NCBI GenBank assembly: GCA_963706875.1
Contig: CAVPNW010000020.1
Location: forward strand, 62,001 to 126,000
Direction of reading: 5' to 3'
From: Prado023 sp963706875
GTDB taxonomy: Bacteria; Actinomycetota; Actinomycetes; S36-B12; CAIYMF01
DNA: 64,000 nt
The stretch's first letter is position 1; each line of letters begins with the position of its first letter. Under the pieces are notes generated by a model that had not been told where the DNA came from, did not search any database, and worked only from the letters and a program-made list of their open reading frames with translations. Below are positions 19,017-27,267 of the stretch, one piece after another. The position numbers and the translations under genes were made by a program.

Positions 19017-20369
19017 ATGAGCCTCGACTTTGCCGTGACCACCGGCGGACCGACGTTGCCCCAGGAGCGCCGCCTGGTCACCTCGATTCCCGGACCGCGG
19101 AGCATCGAGCTGCAGGAGCGCCGGACCGCGGCCGTGTCGGCCGGCGTCGGCGGGACGCTGCCGGTGTTCATCGTCGCCGCCGGTGGCGGTGTGCTGGTCG
19201 ACGTGGACGGCAACTCCCTGATCGACATGGGCTCGGGCATCGCCGTGACGACGGTGGGCAACTCGGCCCCGAAGGTCGTGGAGAACGTGCAGCGACAGGT
19301 GGCCGAGTTCACCCACACCTGCTTCATGGTGACGCCCTACGAGTCCTACGTCGCGGTCTGCGAGGCCCTCAACGAGCTGACGCCCGGCGACCACCTGAAG
19401 CGCTCGGCGCTGTTCAACTCCGGGGCCGAGGCCGTGGAGAACGCCGTGAAGATCGCCCGCGCCTACACCCATCGCCAGGCGATCGTCGTGTTCGAGCACG
19501 GCTACCACGGGCGCACCAACCTGACGATGGGCCTGACCGCCAAGAACATGCCCTACAAGCACTCATTCGGGCCGTTCGCACCCGAGATCTACCGCGTGCC
19601 GCTGAGCTACCCGTTCCGCGACGGCCTCACCGGTGCGGAGGCGGCCGCCCACGCGATCAGCCGGATCGAGAAGGAGATCGGTGCGGACAACGTGGCGGCG
19701 ATCATCATCGAGCCGATCGCCGGCGAGGGCGGGTTCATCGTCCCGGCCGAGGGCTTCCTTCCCGAGCTGGTGGAGTTCGCCCGCGCCAACGGGATCGTGT
19801 TCGTCGCCGACGAGATCCAGACCGGCTTCTGCCGCACGGGCGACTGGTTCGCCTGCGACCACGAGGCCGTGATCCCCGACCTGATCACCACCGCCAAGGG
19901 CATCGCCGGCGGGCTGCCGCTGGCGGGCGTCACCGGCCGGGCCGAGATCATGGACGCCGTGCACGTCGGCGGCCTGGGCGGCACGTACGGGGGCAACCCG
20001 GTGGCCTGCGCGGCTGCCCTGGGCTCGATCGAGGAGATGCGCTCGGGAGACCTCAACGCGGCTGCCCGCCGCATCGGCGAGATCATGGTGCCCCGGCTCG
20101 AGGCCCTGGCCCAGCGCACGGGCCGCATCGGGCAGGTGCGCGGTCGCGGCGCGATGATCGCCGTCGAGGTCGTGGTGCCCGGTACGAGCGATGCCGACGC
20201 CGCCTCGACCTCCGCGGTCGCGAAGGCCTGCCACGCCGCCGGCGTCGTGGTCCTGACGGCCGGGACCTACGGGAACGTGCTGCGCTTCCTGCCGCCGCTG
20301 AGCATGCCCGAGCACCTGCTCGACGAGGCCATGACCGTGATCGAGCAGGCGTTCGAGTCGCTGGGCTGA
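19017..20369 (+). CDS. gabT: 4-aminobutyrate aminotransferase
   Basis: PLP-dependent class III aminotransferase that converts GABA + 2-oxoglutarate to succinate semialdehyde + glutamate. 450 residues from ATG 19017 with GGGAG upstream. PLP lysine is Lys294 (TTAKGIAGGLPLAGV), the cofactor aspartate is Asp265 (VFVADEIQTGF), and NSGAEAVENAVK binds the phosphate. Frames upstream of 19017 are not GabT-like. It would sit downstream of the polyamine and amino-aldehyde steps encoded at 28-46 kb. No classical gabD neighbour is present; the divergent ALDH may serve. Confidence 0.9.
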   Translation: MSLDFAVTTGGPTLPQERRLVTSIPGPRSIELQERRTAAVSAGVGGTLPVFIVAAGGGVLVDVDGNSLIDMGSGIAVTTVGNSAPKVVENVQRQVAEFTHTCFMVTPYESYVAVCEALNELTPGDHLKRSALFNSGAEAVENAVKIARAYTHRQAIVVFEHGYHGRTNLTMGLTAKNMPYKHSFGPFAPEIYRVPLSYPFRDGLTGAEAAAHAISRIEKEIGADNVAAIIIEPIAGEGGFIVPAEGFLPELVEFARANGIVFVADEIQTGFCRTGDWFACDHEAVIPDLITTAKGIAGGLPLAGVTGRAEIMDAVHVGGLGGTYGGNPVACAAALGSIEEMRSGDLNAAARRIGEIMVPRLEALAQRTGRIGQVRGRGAMIAVEVVVPGTSDADAASTSAVAKACHAAGVVVLTAGTYGNVLRFLPPLSMPEHLLDEAMTVIEQAFESLG

Positions 20370-20403
20370 GCCCAACCGATCCCCGGTCGGGCGTCGCAGC
20401 CGA

Positions 20404-20447
20404 TGACCCCGCGGGCGCCCTCGCCTGACCCCGCGGGCGCCCTCGCC
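20404..20447. repeat. 22-bp perfect tandem duplication
   Basis: TGACCCCGCGGGCGCCCTCG followed by CC occurs at 20404-20425 and again, unchanged, at 20426-20447. It lies in the 139-bp gap between gabT and the radical SAM gene. The unit contains CCGCGG and GGCGCC, so each copy can fold weakly. Nothing else is recognised in this gap. Confidence 0.75.
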
Positions 20448-20508
20448 GTTGTGCGACTCGGGACGTCCGCCCCGACGGTTCCTGCCCTGCCGGTGACAGC
20501 ATGGAGGC

Positions 20509-21801
20509 ATGGGCAGGACCCCGCGGGCACTCACGGCCGGCGACGTCGTCGACCTGTTCGACGGGGAGGTCGGCGCCTACCTGCACGTGCCGTTCTGCAC
20601 CCGGATCTGCCCCTTCTGCCCGTACAACAAGGTGGTCCCGCGGCCAGGCCAGCCGGGTGCGTACTTCGCGGCCCTCGGCGACGAGGTTCAGGCCTACCTG
20701 GACGCGGGTGCCGCGGGACCGCGGGGCTTCACCTCGCTGTACGTCGGGGGCGGCACGCCGACGCTCTTCCCCGACGAGCTCGCCGACCTGCTGGTCAGGA
20801 TCCCCGTGCTCGGCGAGCGGGCCATCGAGGTACTCCCCACGCACGCCACGCCGCAGCGCCTGGATGCGCTGCGCGACATGGGCTTCACCGCCGTGAGCAT
20901 CGGGGCGCAGTCGTTCCACGATGAGGTCCTTCACCGCCTGCGCCGCCCCCACGATGCCGGCACTGCGCGGGCGGCCGTCGTCGCAGCTGTGGGCCGGTTC
21001 GACCTCGTGGACGTGGACCTCATCGTCGACGTGGAGCTCGACGATCGACTTGCCGGGGCCTTCCTGCGCGACCTCGGCGACTGCTTCGCCCTCGGCGTCG
21101 ACCAGGTCTCGACCTATCCGCTCATGCGGTTCGGGTACACGCCGTTCGGGACCACGCGCCACGACCGCCGCCGGGAGCACGAGGTGCTGGCCGAGGCCAC
21201 GCGGATCGCCGCCGACCACGGGTACGAGCGGCGATCAGTCTGGACCTTCAACCGGCGCACGTCGGCGACCTACACGTCGATCACCCGTCGGCGCTTCCTG
21301 GGCATGGGTGCCGGCGCCTCGTCGTTCCTCGGGCAGGACTTCCTCGTGAACCATTTCGGCGTGCAGGCCTACGTCGACGCGGTCGCTGGTGGGCGGCCCC
21401 CGGTCGCTCGCTGGCTGCACCTCGGGTCGCTCGGCGGCACCGCCTACGACGCGTTCTGGCAGGCGTATGCGGGACGGATCTCCCCCGCTGCCCTCGCAGC
21501 CTCCAGCCCGCGCCGGGCGCGCGGCATCGACCTGGCACTTGCGCCCCTGGTCGCCGCTGGCCTGGTGAGCCGGGTCGGCACCGGGGAGGGGGCCGGGTTC
21601 GCGCTGACCGCGCGAGGGTTCGACCGCTACCACGACCTCGAGCGCACCGTCACCTACCGCCTGATCGAGCCGCTCTGGGGCCAGATGCTCGAGGAGCATG
21701 CCCGAGAGGGCGCCTCGGCATCCTGGGCAAGGCCGGCCAGACGACGGGGCAGCGCTGCCTGGTCGGCGGCCAGCCGGGTGTTCGAGCGCCCGGTCGCCTG
21801 A
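20509..21801 (+). CDS. Radical SAM protein of the HemN/HemW-like family
   Basis: 430 residues from ATG 20509. Radical SAM cysteines are Cys30, Cys34 and Cys37 (HVPFCTRICPFCPYN), followed by the SAM-binding strand YVGGGTPTLFPDEL, as in HemN/HemW proteins. The C-terminal winged-helix-like part (ALTARGFDRYHDLERTVTYRLIEPLWGQM) is also HemN-type. Members include coproporphyrinogen oxidase, haem chaperone HemW and radical SAM methylases or cyclopropanases, so true HemN/HemW function cannot be assumed. GGAGG lies only one base before the ATG, which is unusually close. It faces a second radical SAM gene 45 bp away. Confidence 0.82.
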   Translation: MGRTPRALTAGDVVDLFDGEVGAYLHVPFCTRICPFCPYNKVVPRPGQPGAYFAALGDEVQAYLDAGAAGPRGFTSLYVGGGTPTLFPDELADLLVRIPVLGERAIEVLPTHATPQRLDALRDMGFTAVSIGAQSFHDEVLHRLRRPHDAGTARAAVVAAVGRFDLVDVDLIVDVELDDRLAGAFLRDLGDCFALGVDQVSTYPLMRFGYTPFGTTRHDRRREHEVLAEATRIAADHGYERRSVWTFNRRTSATYTSITRRRFLGMGAGASSFLGQDFLVNHFGVQAYVDAVAGGRPPVARWLHLGSLGGTAYDAFWQAYAGRISPAALAASSPRRARGIDLALAPLVAAGLVSRVGTGEGAGFALTARGFDRYHDLERTVTYRLIEPLWGQMLEEHAREGASASWARPARRRGSAAWSAASRVFERPVA

Positions 21802-21846
21802 GCCCGAGGACCTGGCCCCGGGGGGCCTGAGCCCCGGCCCTGCCCG

Positions 21847-22758
21847 CTACAGCAGCCGTCCGTATGTCCGGACCGCGTCGAGGATCACCCGCGGGTCCCC
21901 GGCGAACAGCTGGGACAGCTCGCCGGCGAAGAGGAACCCGCACTGCTGGCACAGGCCGGGCACCTCGATGCACCGGCCGCACGTCCACTGCTGGCCGTCC
22001 TCGACGATCACGCACTGCGGGCACGGGGAGGCAGCGCTGAGGTCGGCGATCCGGGGCAGGGCGGCGGCCAGGTTCAGCACCGGGTAGCCCGCGTGGATCA
22101 ACTCGGCGATCCGGTCGCAGGCATCATGGCGCTGCGACATCGTCAGGGTGAGGTGCTCGGTGCCCGGGTAGGGCGTGTGCAGGTTGTAGGAGACCGCCCG
22201 GACCTGCGCCAGGTCGCGAGCCAGGTCAGCGACATGCTCGATGTCGTCGAGGTTGATCCGATTGATGGCCATGTAGAGGCACAGGTTGTCGGCCGGTGCC
22301 GCCTCGATGGCGGCCAGGATCCGGTCGTAGGTCGGCCCGCGGATCTGGTCGTGGTGCGCGCGGGTGCCGTCGACGCTGACCAGGATCACGTCGGCCTCCG
22401 GGAGGTCCAGCCCGCGGGTCCCGTTGGTGACCACGTTCACCGACACGAAGCCCAGAGCCCGGGCCTCGCGGACGACGTCGCGCAGACCGCGGGGGCCGTC
22501 CCGCCAGAGGAAGGGCTCCCCTCCGTAGAGGAACAGGACCCGCACCCCCTGTCCGCGCAGGGCGTGCATGTCGGCGCAGATGCGCTGCCACGGGTAGTCC
22601 ACCCTGCGGATGTTCCCGACCGCACAGTGCTGGCAGTGCAGGTTGCACCGGTCGGTGAGGATGATCGATCCGATGATCGGGTCGGTGCGGTTCCGTGCGA
22701 TGGCATTCAGGCCGAACCACCCCAGCTCGGCCCAGACCCGCATCGGCAGCCCGGACAT
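21847..22758 (-). CDS. Radical SAM protein with C-terminal cysteine cluster
   Basis: 303 residues. Radical SAM cysteines are Cys38, Cys42 and Cys45 (TDRCNLHCQHCAVG), then LFLYGGEPFLW binds SAM. The last 60 residues hold at least five more cysteines (SPCPQCVIVEDG, WTCGRCIEVPGLCQQCGF), resembling a SPASM-like auxiliary cluster or a zinc ribbon. Such proteins often modify peptides, lipids or other enzymes; the substrate is unknown. The ATG overlaps the stop of the SHOCT gene (TGATG), so the two are coupled. The gene converges on the HemN-like gene. Confidence 0.85.
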   Translation of the reverse strand: MSGLPMRVWAELGWFGLNAIARNRTDPIIGSIILTDRCNLHCQHCAVGNIRRVDYPWQRICADMHALRGQGVRVLFLYGGEPFLWRDGPRGLRDVVREARALGFVSVNVVTNGTRGLDLPEADVILVSVDGTRAHHDQIRGPTYDRILAAIEAAPADNLCLYMAINRINLDDIEHVADLARDLAQVRAVSYNLHTPYPGTEHLTLTMSQRHDACDRIAELIHAGYPVLNLAAALPRIADLSAASPCPQCVIVEDGQQWTCGRCIEVPGLCQQCGFLFAGELSQLFAGDPRVILDAVRTYGRLL

Positions 22759-23045
22759 CAGGACGGCCGATCAGAGGGACTCCCCGCGGTCAGGTCGGCA
22801 CGCATCGCGAGGAAATCGTCCCGGTCGATCTCGCCCCGCGCGTAGCGCACGCGCAGGGCCTCCACGGCCGGATCACCGGAGCCGGGCCGCGCGGCGCCCC
22901 TGGGCCAGCGCACGTCGAGCTCCCGCTTGGCGACGACCACGACGACTGCCCAGAACGCGAGGTAGGCAGCCATGGAGGCGATCCCCTCGGAACGACCCGA
23001 ACCGCCGGCCAGGAGCCGCCCGCTGGGTCCATAGAACGGATGCAT
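22758..23045 (-). CDS. Small SHOCT-domain membrane protein
   Basis: 95 residues from ATG 23045; the frame is open upstream to 23144 without recognisable protein. One membrane helix (about 21-40, GIASMAAYLAFWAVVVVVAK) is followed by a linker and a SHOCT motif (DPAVEALRVRYARGEIDRDDFLAMRADL, split here by position 57-84). SHOCT domains are short C-terminal modules that probably mediate assembly. It is translationally coupled to the downstream radical SAM gene, hinting that it anchors or partners that enzyme. Confidence 0.72.
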   Translation of the reverse strand: MHPFYGPSGRLLAGGSGRSEGIASMAAYLAFWAVVVVVAKRELDVRWPRGAARPGSGDPAVEALRVRYARGEIDRDDFLAMRADLTAGSPSDRPS

Positions 23046-23060
23046 CACGATCACCACCCC

Positions 23061-23081
23061 ACCGTGGACTGCTTCCACGGT
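23061..23081. promoter_or_regulatory. Perfect 8-bp inverted repeat upstream of the SHOCT gene
   Basis: ACCGTGGA (23061-23068), loop CTGCT, TCCACGGT (23074-23081). It is 16 bp upstream of the SHOCT start on the minus strand, in the correct place for an operator or a leader hairpin that controls the SHOCT/radical SAM pair. The rest of 23046-23214 shows no gene. Confidence 0.4.
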
Positions 23082-23214
23082 AGGCACGGTGCACCGGGGC
23101 GGAACAGGGCCATTCGGCCCGCGACGCGCAGACCACACCTGCACCCCCTCCGACGATCCGCTCCCAGAGGGGAGCAGGTCGTCGATGCGGGAGCAGACCG
23201 CTTCGGTCGGCGAC

Positions 23215-24435
23215 TCAGGCCGTGGGGGTGCGCTCCTGGACGACCCACTTCTCGCCGTAGCCGTCGCGCAGCAGGTCGAGGAAGGGCTTGGGCTCGAAGG
23301 ACTCCGGGCCGATCACGCCGGCCCCTGCCCACGTACCGGACGCGAGCAGCTCGAGGGCGACGACCGGGTTCATGGCGGTCTGCCACACGACGGCCTGCGC
23401 GCCGTACTCGGCCATCGTCCACTCGTTGTCCGACACGTGGTAGATGTACACCTCGCGCGGGGCGCCGTCCTTCCCCTTCCCCGTGATCCACACGCCCGCG
23501 CACGTCTTGCCCGTCATCTTGTCGCCGAGGGTCAGGGGGTCCGGCAGGCAGGCCGCCACGACGTCGCGGGGCGAGACCTGGTGACCACGCACGGTCACAG
23601 GCTCAGTGCGGTCCAGGCCCAGCTTGTTCAGCGTGCGCAGCACCTCGATGAACTCGTCGCCCAGGCCGAACTTGAAGGTCACGCGCTTGGCGTCGAGGAC
23701 GCGGGGCATCAGCACGACCTCCTCGTGCTCGACGTTGACGCACTCCACGGGACCGATCCCCTCGGGGAACTCGAACACCTCGGGCTCGCTGAACGGCTCG
23801 GTGGTGAAGAACCCGCGGTCCTTCTCCCAGATCAGCGGCGGGTTGAGGCACTCCTCGATCGTGGTCCAGATCGAGAACGACGGGGCGAAGTCGTAGCCGT
23901 GCACGACCAGGTTGGAGGCGTCGCGCACCCCGAGCTCGTCGATCTCGCTGAACAGCTCGTCGGAGGCGTAGCGGGCGAACACATCGGCCAGGCCGGGCTC
24001 CACGCCCATGCCCACCAGCGCAAGCTGTCCCGTACCGACCCACGCGTCGTGCTCGGCGAACTGCTCGTCGCCCAGCATCACGCCGGGCAGCGTGTACGGC
24101 TGCTCGGCATGGCGGTGGGACAGGCTCATGGCCGTGTCCATGTAGTGGGCCCCGCCCTGGAACGTGCCGTGGAAGATGGGCAGGACGTAGCGCGGGTCCA
24201 CCGCGTTGAGCACATGGGTGACGCGATTGGCCCGGACCAGATCGGCGACCGCCTCGGCGTCACTGGCGTCGATCTGGACGGCGCTGAACCGCGCGTCGTC
24301 GAGTCGCGCGACCAGCGCCTGGGCACGATCAAGGTCGTAGTCGGCGATCAGCCAGGACTCGAAGAAGTCCCGACGGGCCGCGATGAGCGCTGCAGAGGAT
24401 CCGACGCCTCCAGCGCCGACGACGAGGACTCGCAT
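23215..24435 (-). CDS. Saccharopine dehydrogenase family protein
   Basis: 406 residues from ATG 24435 with AAGGAG upstream. N-terminal Rossmann fold with GAGGVG (7-12), acidic end of strand two (IADYDLDRA), and the family catalytic domain (GVEPGLADVFARYA ... DFAPSFSIWTTIEECLNPP). Family members act in lysine catabolism or biosynthesis, or on carboxynorspermidine and homospermidine in polyamine synthesis. The lysine or polyamine setting here fits either. No partner such as a carboxynorspermidine decarboxylase is seen. It diverges from a MarR gene across a palindrome-rich region. Confidence 0.85.
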   Translation of the reverse strand: MRVLVVGAGGVGSSAALIAARRDFFESWLIADYDLDRAQALVARLDDARFSAVQIDASDAEAVADLVRANRVTHVLNAVDPRYVLPIFHGTFQGGAHYMDTAMSLSHRHAEQPYTLPGVMLGDEQFAEHDAWVGTGQLALVGMGVEPGLADVFARYASDELFSEIDELGVRDASNLVVHGYDFAPSFSIWTTIEECLNPPLIWEKDRGFFTTEPFSEPEVFEFPEGIGPVECVNVEHEEVVLMPRVLDAKRVTFKFGLGDEFIEVLRTLNKLGLDRTEPVTVRGHQVSPRDVVAACLPDPLTLGDKMTGKTCAGVWITGKGKDGAPREVYIYHVSDNEWTMAEYGAQAVVWQTAMNPVVALELLASGTWAGAGVIGPESFEPKPFLDLLRDGYGEKWVVQERTPTA

Positions 24436-24484
24436 GCTGAACTCCTTCGAATGACTGCCCCGGGGAGTCGGGGCCGGGCTGGTA

Positions 24485-24537
24485 TCTCGACGTCGAGACT
24501 ATCCAGTAAGTCACTTATCCATCTGGTAAGGTACTTA
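24485..24537. promoter_or_regulatory. Three palindromes in the saccharopine-DH/marR control region
   Basis: The 103-bp divergent region holds a perfect 14-bp palindrome TCTCGACGTCGAGA (24485-24498). Two related sites follow: TAAGTCACTTA (24507-24517) and TAAGGTACTTA (24527-24537), spaced 20 bp start to start, about two helical turns on the same face. The last site ends one base before the marR ATG and contains a possible -10 (TAAGGT) for a leaderless transcript. These look like MarR-dimer operators controlling both genes. Confidence 0.65.
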
Positions 24538-24538
24538 T

Positions 24539-25096
24539 ATGTCCGTTTCTGAGGACCGCGCATTCACGGTCAACATCCTTGGCACACTGGCACAGACGAT
24601 CGTCGATCGCCAGTCGATCGGGATGGAGGCGGTCGCCGGTTTCGGGGGCAACGCACCAGCTGCCCTGATCACCCTGAGGTTCTACCCCGAGCGGCCGATA
24701 TCCTTCCTGGCGCACAAGCTGCGAATCAGCCACCCTGGCGCCGTGCAGTTGGTCGATCGCCTCGCCGCTGATGGCCAGGTGGAGCGCGTGATGGCGGTCG
24801 ACGGTCGCTCGCGCCACATCGTGCTCACCGAGCAGGGCGAGTCGATCGCGGACGCAGTCCTCGCCCAGCGGAGGCGGGTTCTCGAACGGGCCCTGTCGGC
24901 CCTCGATGAGGACGCCTGCCACGCACTGTCGGCCACGCTGTCGACGATGCTCGAGGCGCTGACCGACGACCTGCTCACCTCGGAGTTCATGTGCCGGATG
25001 TGTGACGAATTGGCCTGCCCCGACGACCGCTGCCCCGTGGAGCGCGCCGAGCCCGCCCCGACCGACCGGCGAGGAACCGGCTACGGCGTGGGCTGA
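24539..25096 (+). CDS. MarR-family transcriptional regulator with four-cysteine tail
   Basis: 185 residues from ATG 24539. The winged helix is visible: recognition region FLAHKLRISHPGAVQLVDRL (56-75) and wing VDGRSRHIVLTEQG (88-100). After the dimerisation helix comes a tail with Cys152, Cys155, Cys160 and Cys165 (MCRMCDELACPDDRCPV), a spacing suited to metal binding or redox sensing. There is no Shine-Dalgarno, and an operator abuts the ATG, so the mRNA may be leaderless. It probably represses itself and the divergent saccharopine dehydrogenase (inference). Confidence 0.82.
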   Translation: MSVSEDRAFTVNILGTLAQTIVDRQSIGMEAVAGFGGNAPAALITLRFYPERPISFLAHKLRISHPGAVQLVDRLAADGQVERVMAVDGRSRHIVLTEQGESIADAVLAQRRRVLERALSALDEDACHALSATLSTMLEALTDDLLTSEFMCRMCDELACPDDRCPVERAEPAPTDRRGTGYGVG

Positions 25097-25142
25097 CTTC
25101 GTCGCCCGGCATTGCGCCCGCCCGGCTGGCTACGGTGGCGCC

Positions 25143-25818
25143 GTGACCACTGTCGCGAATGCCCAGAGCCCAGGCCGCGCTCGCCAGCGCGCCGCCTGGA
25201 TCGTTGTTGGCGTCGTCTGGGCCATCTACTTCCTGCTGCGCGTCCTCGGTGCCGCCGAATGGGTCGGGGCATGTCGCCAAGGGCTTGCTCATGCCGGTGC
25301 TGCTCGCTTGGGTGCTGGTGGCACTCGGATCGGCTGCACCGCGCTCGCTGGTCGCCGGTCTCGTGTTCGCGACGGTCGGCGACATCGCCATCCTCTACGT
25401 CTTCGAGTTCGGCATCCTCGGGTTCCTGGTGATGCAGATCTGCTACACCGTGGGCTTCCTGGGGCTCGGCGCATGGGGCGGTCTACGGCGCCGATGGTCA
25501 CCGGCCCTCGTGTACGCAGCCATCTGGCTGGCGGTGAACGTCGGGCTGGGGCCCCAGTTCGGGGACCTCAGGATCCCGGTCCTCGTCTACAGCCTGGCAA
25601 TCTGCATCATGGCAGCCCTTGCCTCGGGCGTCAGCACCCGAGTGGGCATCGGCGCGGCCCTGTTCCTGGTCTCGGACCTGTTCCTGGCCTTCGGCCAAGC
25701 CGGAATCGACTTCGCCGGACGCTCAGCGATCATCATGCCGACCTACCTCGCCGCCCAGTACCTCATCGCCACCGGATGGGCGCGCCGCGTGGACCCGGAC
25801 GTGCTCGTGCCGATCTGA
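25143..25818 (+). CDS. Lysoplasmalogenase (YhhN/TMEM86 family), frameshifted
   Basis: The N-terminal 40 or so residues (ATG-like GTG 25143; AAWIVVGVVWAIYFLLRVLGAAEW) read in one frame. The rest (HVAKGLLMPVLLAWVLVALG onward) reads in another and stops at 25818. The switch is at about 25258-25268, next to GGGG in GGTCGGGGCATG. Joined, the protein is about 225 residues with seven or eight hydrophobic helices and the family signature KGLLMP and GDIAILYVFEFG. Members hydrolyse the vinyl-ether or glycerol ether bond of lysoplasmalogens in the membrane. Most likely an indel error. Confidence 0.7.
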
Positions 25819-25997
25819 GCACCTCTCGGGGATGCCCGGTCCAGTCCGGACGTGAGGACGATCACAGCGTCCCGGAGTTTGGTCATGCGACCTACTGGGC
25901 ATCAACACCTCGGGTCGCAACCCGGATGCACGAGGGGTCATCCGGGCGGCGGCCCTCATGCGTGCCGAAGCGACGATGCTGGGTGCCGCCTGCGGCC

Positions 25998-26180
25998 TCA
26001 GGGCTTGGGCGCCATCCGGGACTCCCACCAGGTGCGGTCCTCGAGGAACATGTCGTCGCCGTCGAACTCCATGCAGCACGACCCGATCACGCCGTAGCAG
26101 TCCTCGCACAACCAGGTCGCACCGAACCCGAACACGGCCTCACCGTGGCAGCGGGAGCAGATGTGGCCGATCGGCTCCAT
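25998..26180 (-). CDS. Small cysteine-rich (zinc-ribbon-like) protein
   Basis: 60 residues from ATG 26180, with AGGAGG five bases further up. A GTG two codons upstream is the alternative. Cysteine pairs CSRC (8, 11) and CEDC (25, 28) plus a CC at 36-37 look like a treble-clef or rubredoxin-like metal site, followed by an acidic FDGDDMFLEDRTWW tail. No homologue is recognised. The ideal ribosome site and non-random composition argue that it is real. Confidence 0.6.
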   Translation of the reverse strand: MEPIGHICSRCHGEAVFGFGATWLCEDCYGVIGSCCMEFDGDDMFLEDRTWWESRMAPKP

Positions 26181-26317
26181 CTCCACCTCCTCACCCCGAT
26201 GCTCCCACCCGAGCCCGTGGTGGGCAACGCCTTCCCAGTGCGGCAGCGCCTGCGCGCCTAGATGAGCATGCTGGGGAGCGACGGCCTACGCTGGGCCGGA
26301 TTCGGGGAGGTGGGGTC

Positions 26318-27247
26318 ATGGCGGCACCGTTCGGCGCGATTCGTCCGCGCGCAGCTTGGACCGCGAGCCTCGCTGCGCTCGCCCTCGGGGTCGGGTCGCT
26401 CGCGACGCCGGCCCTCGCGGCGCCACCCCCGAACGCCACGCAGGTGCGCACAGCTGAGCTTCCCGGCGGCGGCACCCGGATCTTCGACGGCAAGACCTAC
26501 GTGGCCCTCTACGGACACCCCGGAACTCGGGCACTCGGGGTCCTCGGCGAGCAGGGGACGACCGCCACCATCAAGCGCGCACAGAAGGTGGCGGCGTCCT
26601 ACCGGCCGCACACCGAAAGGCGCGTCGTGCCAGCCCTGGAGATCATCGCGACCATCGCCTCAAGCTCGGCCGGCAGCGATGGCGACTACTCAGCGGAGTC
26701 CCCCGTGGCCAAACTCCGCCCCCTGGTCGATGCCGCGGGACGGGCCGGGGTCTACGTGGTGCTCGACCTCCAGCCCGGGCGCTCGACCTTCCTGAGCCAG
26801 GCCAAGCGGTACCGCGAGCTGCTCCTCGAGCCGCACGTGGGACTGGCCCTCGACCCCGAATGGCGGTTGAAGCGCGGACAGCGCCACCTCAAGCAGATCG
26901 GGTCGGTCAAGTCCTCCGAGATCAATGACGTGTCGTCCTGGCTGGCCGACCTCACGCGCAATGCGGGCCTGCCCCAGAAGATGCTGCTCCTGCACCAGTT
27001 CCGGACGTCGATGATCACCAACCGGTCGTCGCTGGACACGTCCCACGAGGAACTCGCCCTGGTCATCCAGATGGACGGCCTGGGCAGTCAGCCGGCCAAG
27101 CGAGCCACCTGGGGCGCACTGCGCAGGAGCGCGCCGGACAGGATCGTGTTCGGCTGGAAGAACTTCATCGACGAGGACCGCCCAATGATCGGGCCCAAGG
27201 CGACGATGGCGATCAAGCCCGAGCCCCGCTGGGTGTCCTTCCAGTAA
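26318..27247 (+). CDS. Secreted conserved protein of unknown function
   Basis: 309 residues from ATG 26318 with GGGAGG at good spacing. The N-terminus is a Sec-type signal peptide (RPRAAWTASLAALALGVG then ALAAPPP; cut after about residue 34). The mature part has a barrel-like alternation: RIFDGKTYVALYGHPG, VVPALEIIATIAS, GVYVVLDLQPGRSTFL, GLALDPEWRL, KMLLLHQF, ELALVIQMDG. Asp in VVLDLQPG and in ALDPEWRL resemble glycosidase strand ends, but no family can be named. It converges on mmsA across a large hairpin. Confidence 0.72.
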   Translation: MAAPFGAIRPRAAWTASLAALALGVGSLATPALAAPPPNATQVRTAELPGGGTRIFDGKTYVALYGHPGTRALGVLGEQGTTATIKRAQKVAASYRPHTERRVVPALEIIATIASSSAGSDGDYSAESPVAKLRPLVDAAGRAGVYVVLDLQPGRSTFLSQAKRYRELLLEPHVGLALDPEWRLKRGQRHLKQIGSVKSSEINDVSSWLADLTRNAGLPQKMLLLHQFRTSMITNRSSLDTSHEELALVIQMDGLGSQPAKRATWGALRRSAPDRIVFGWKNFIDEDRPMIGPKATMAIKPEPRWVSFQ

Positions 27248-27267
27248 CCGCCCGGACGCGCCCTTGC

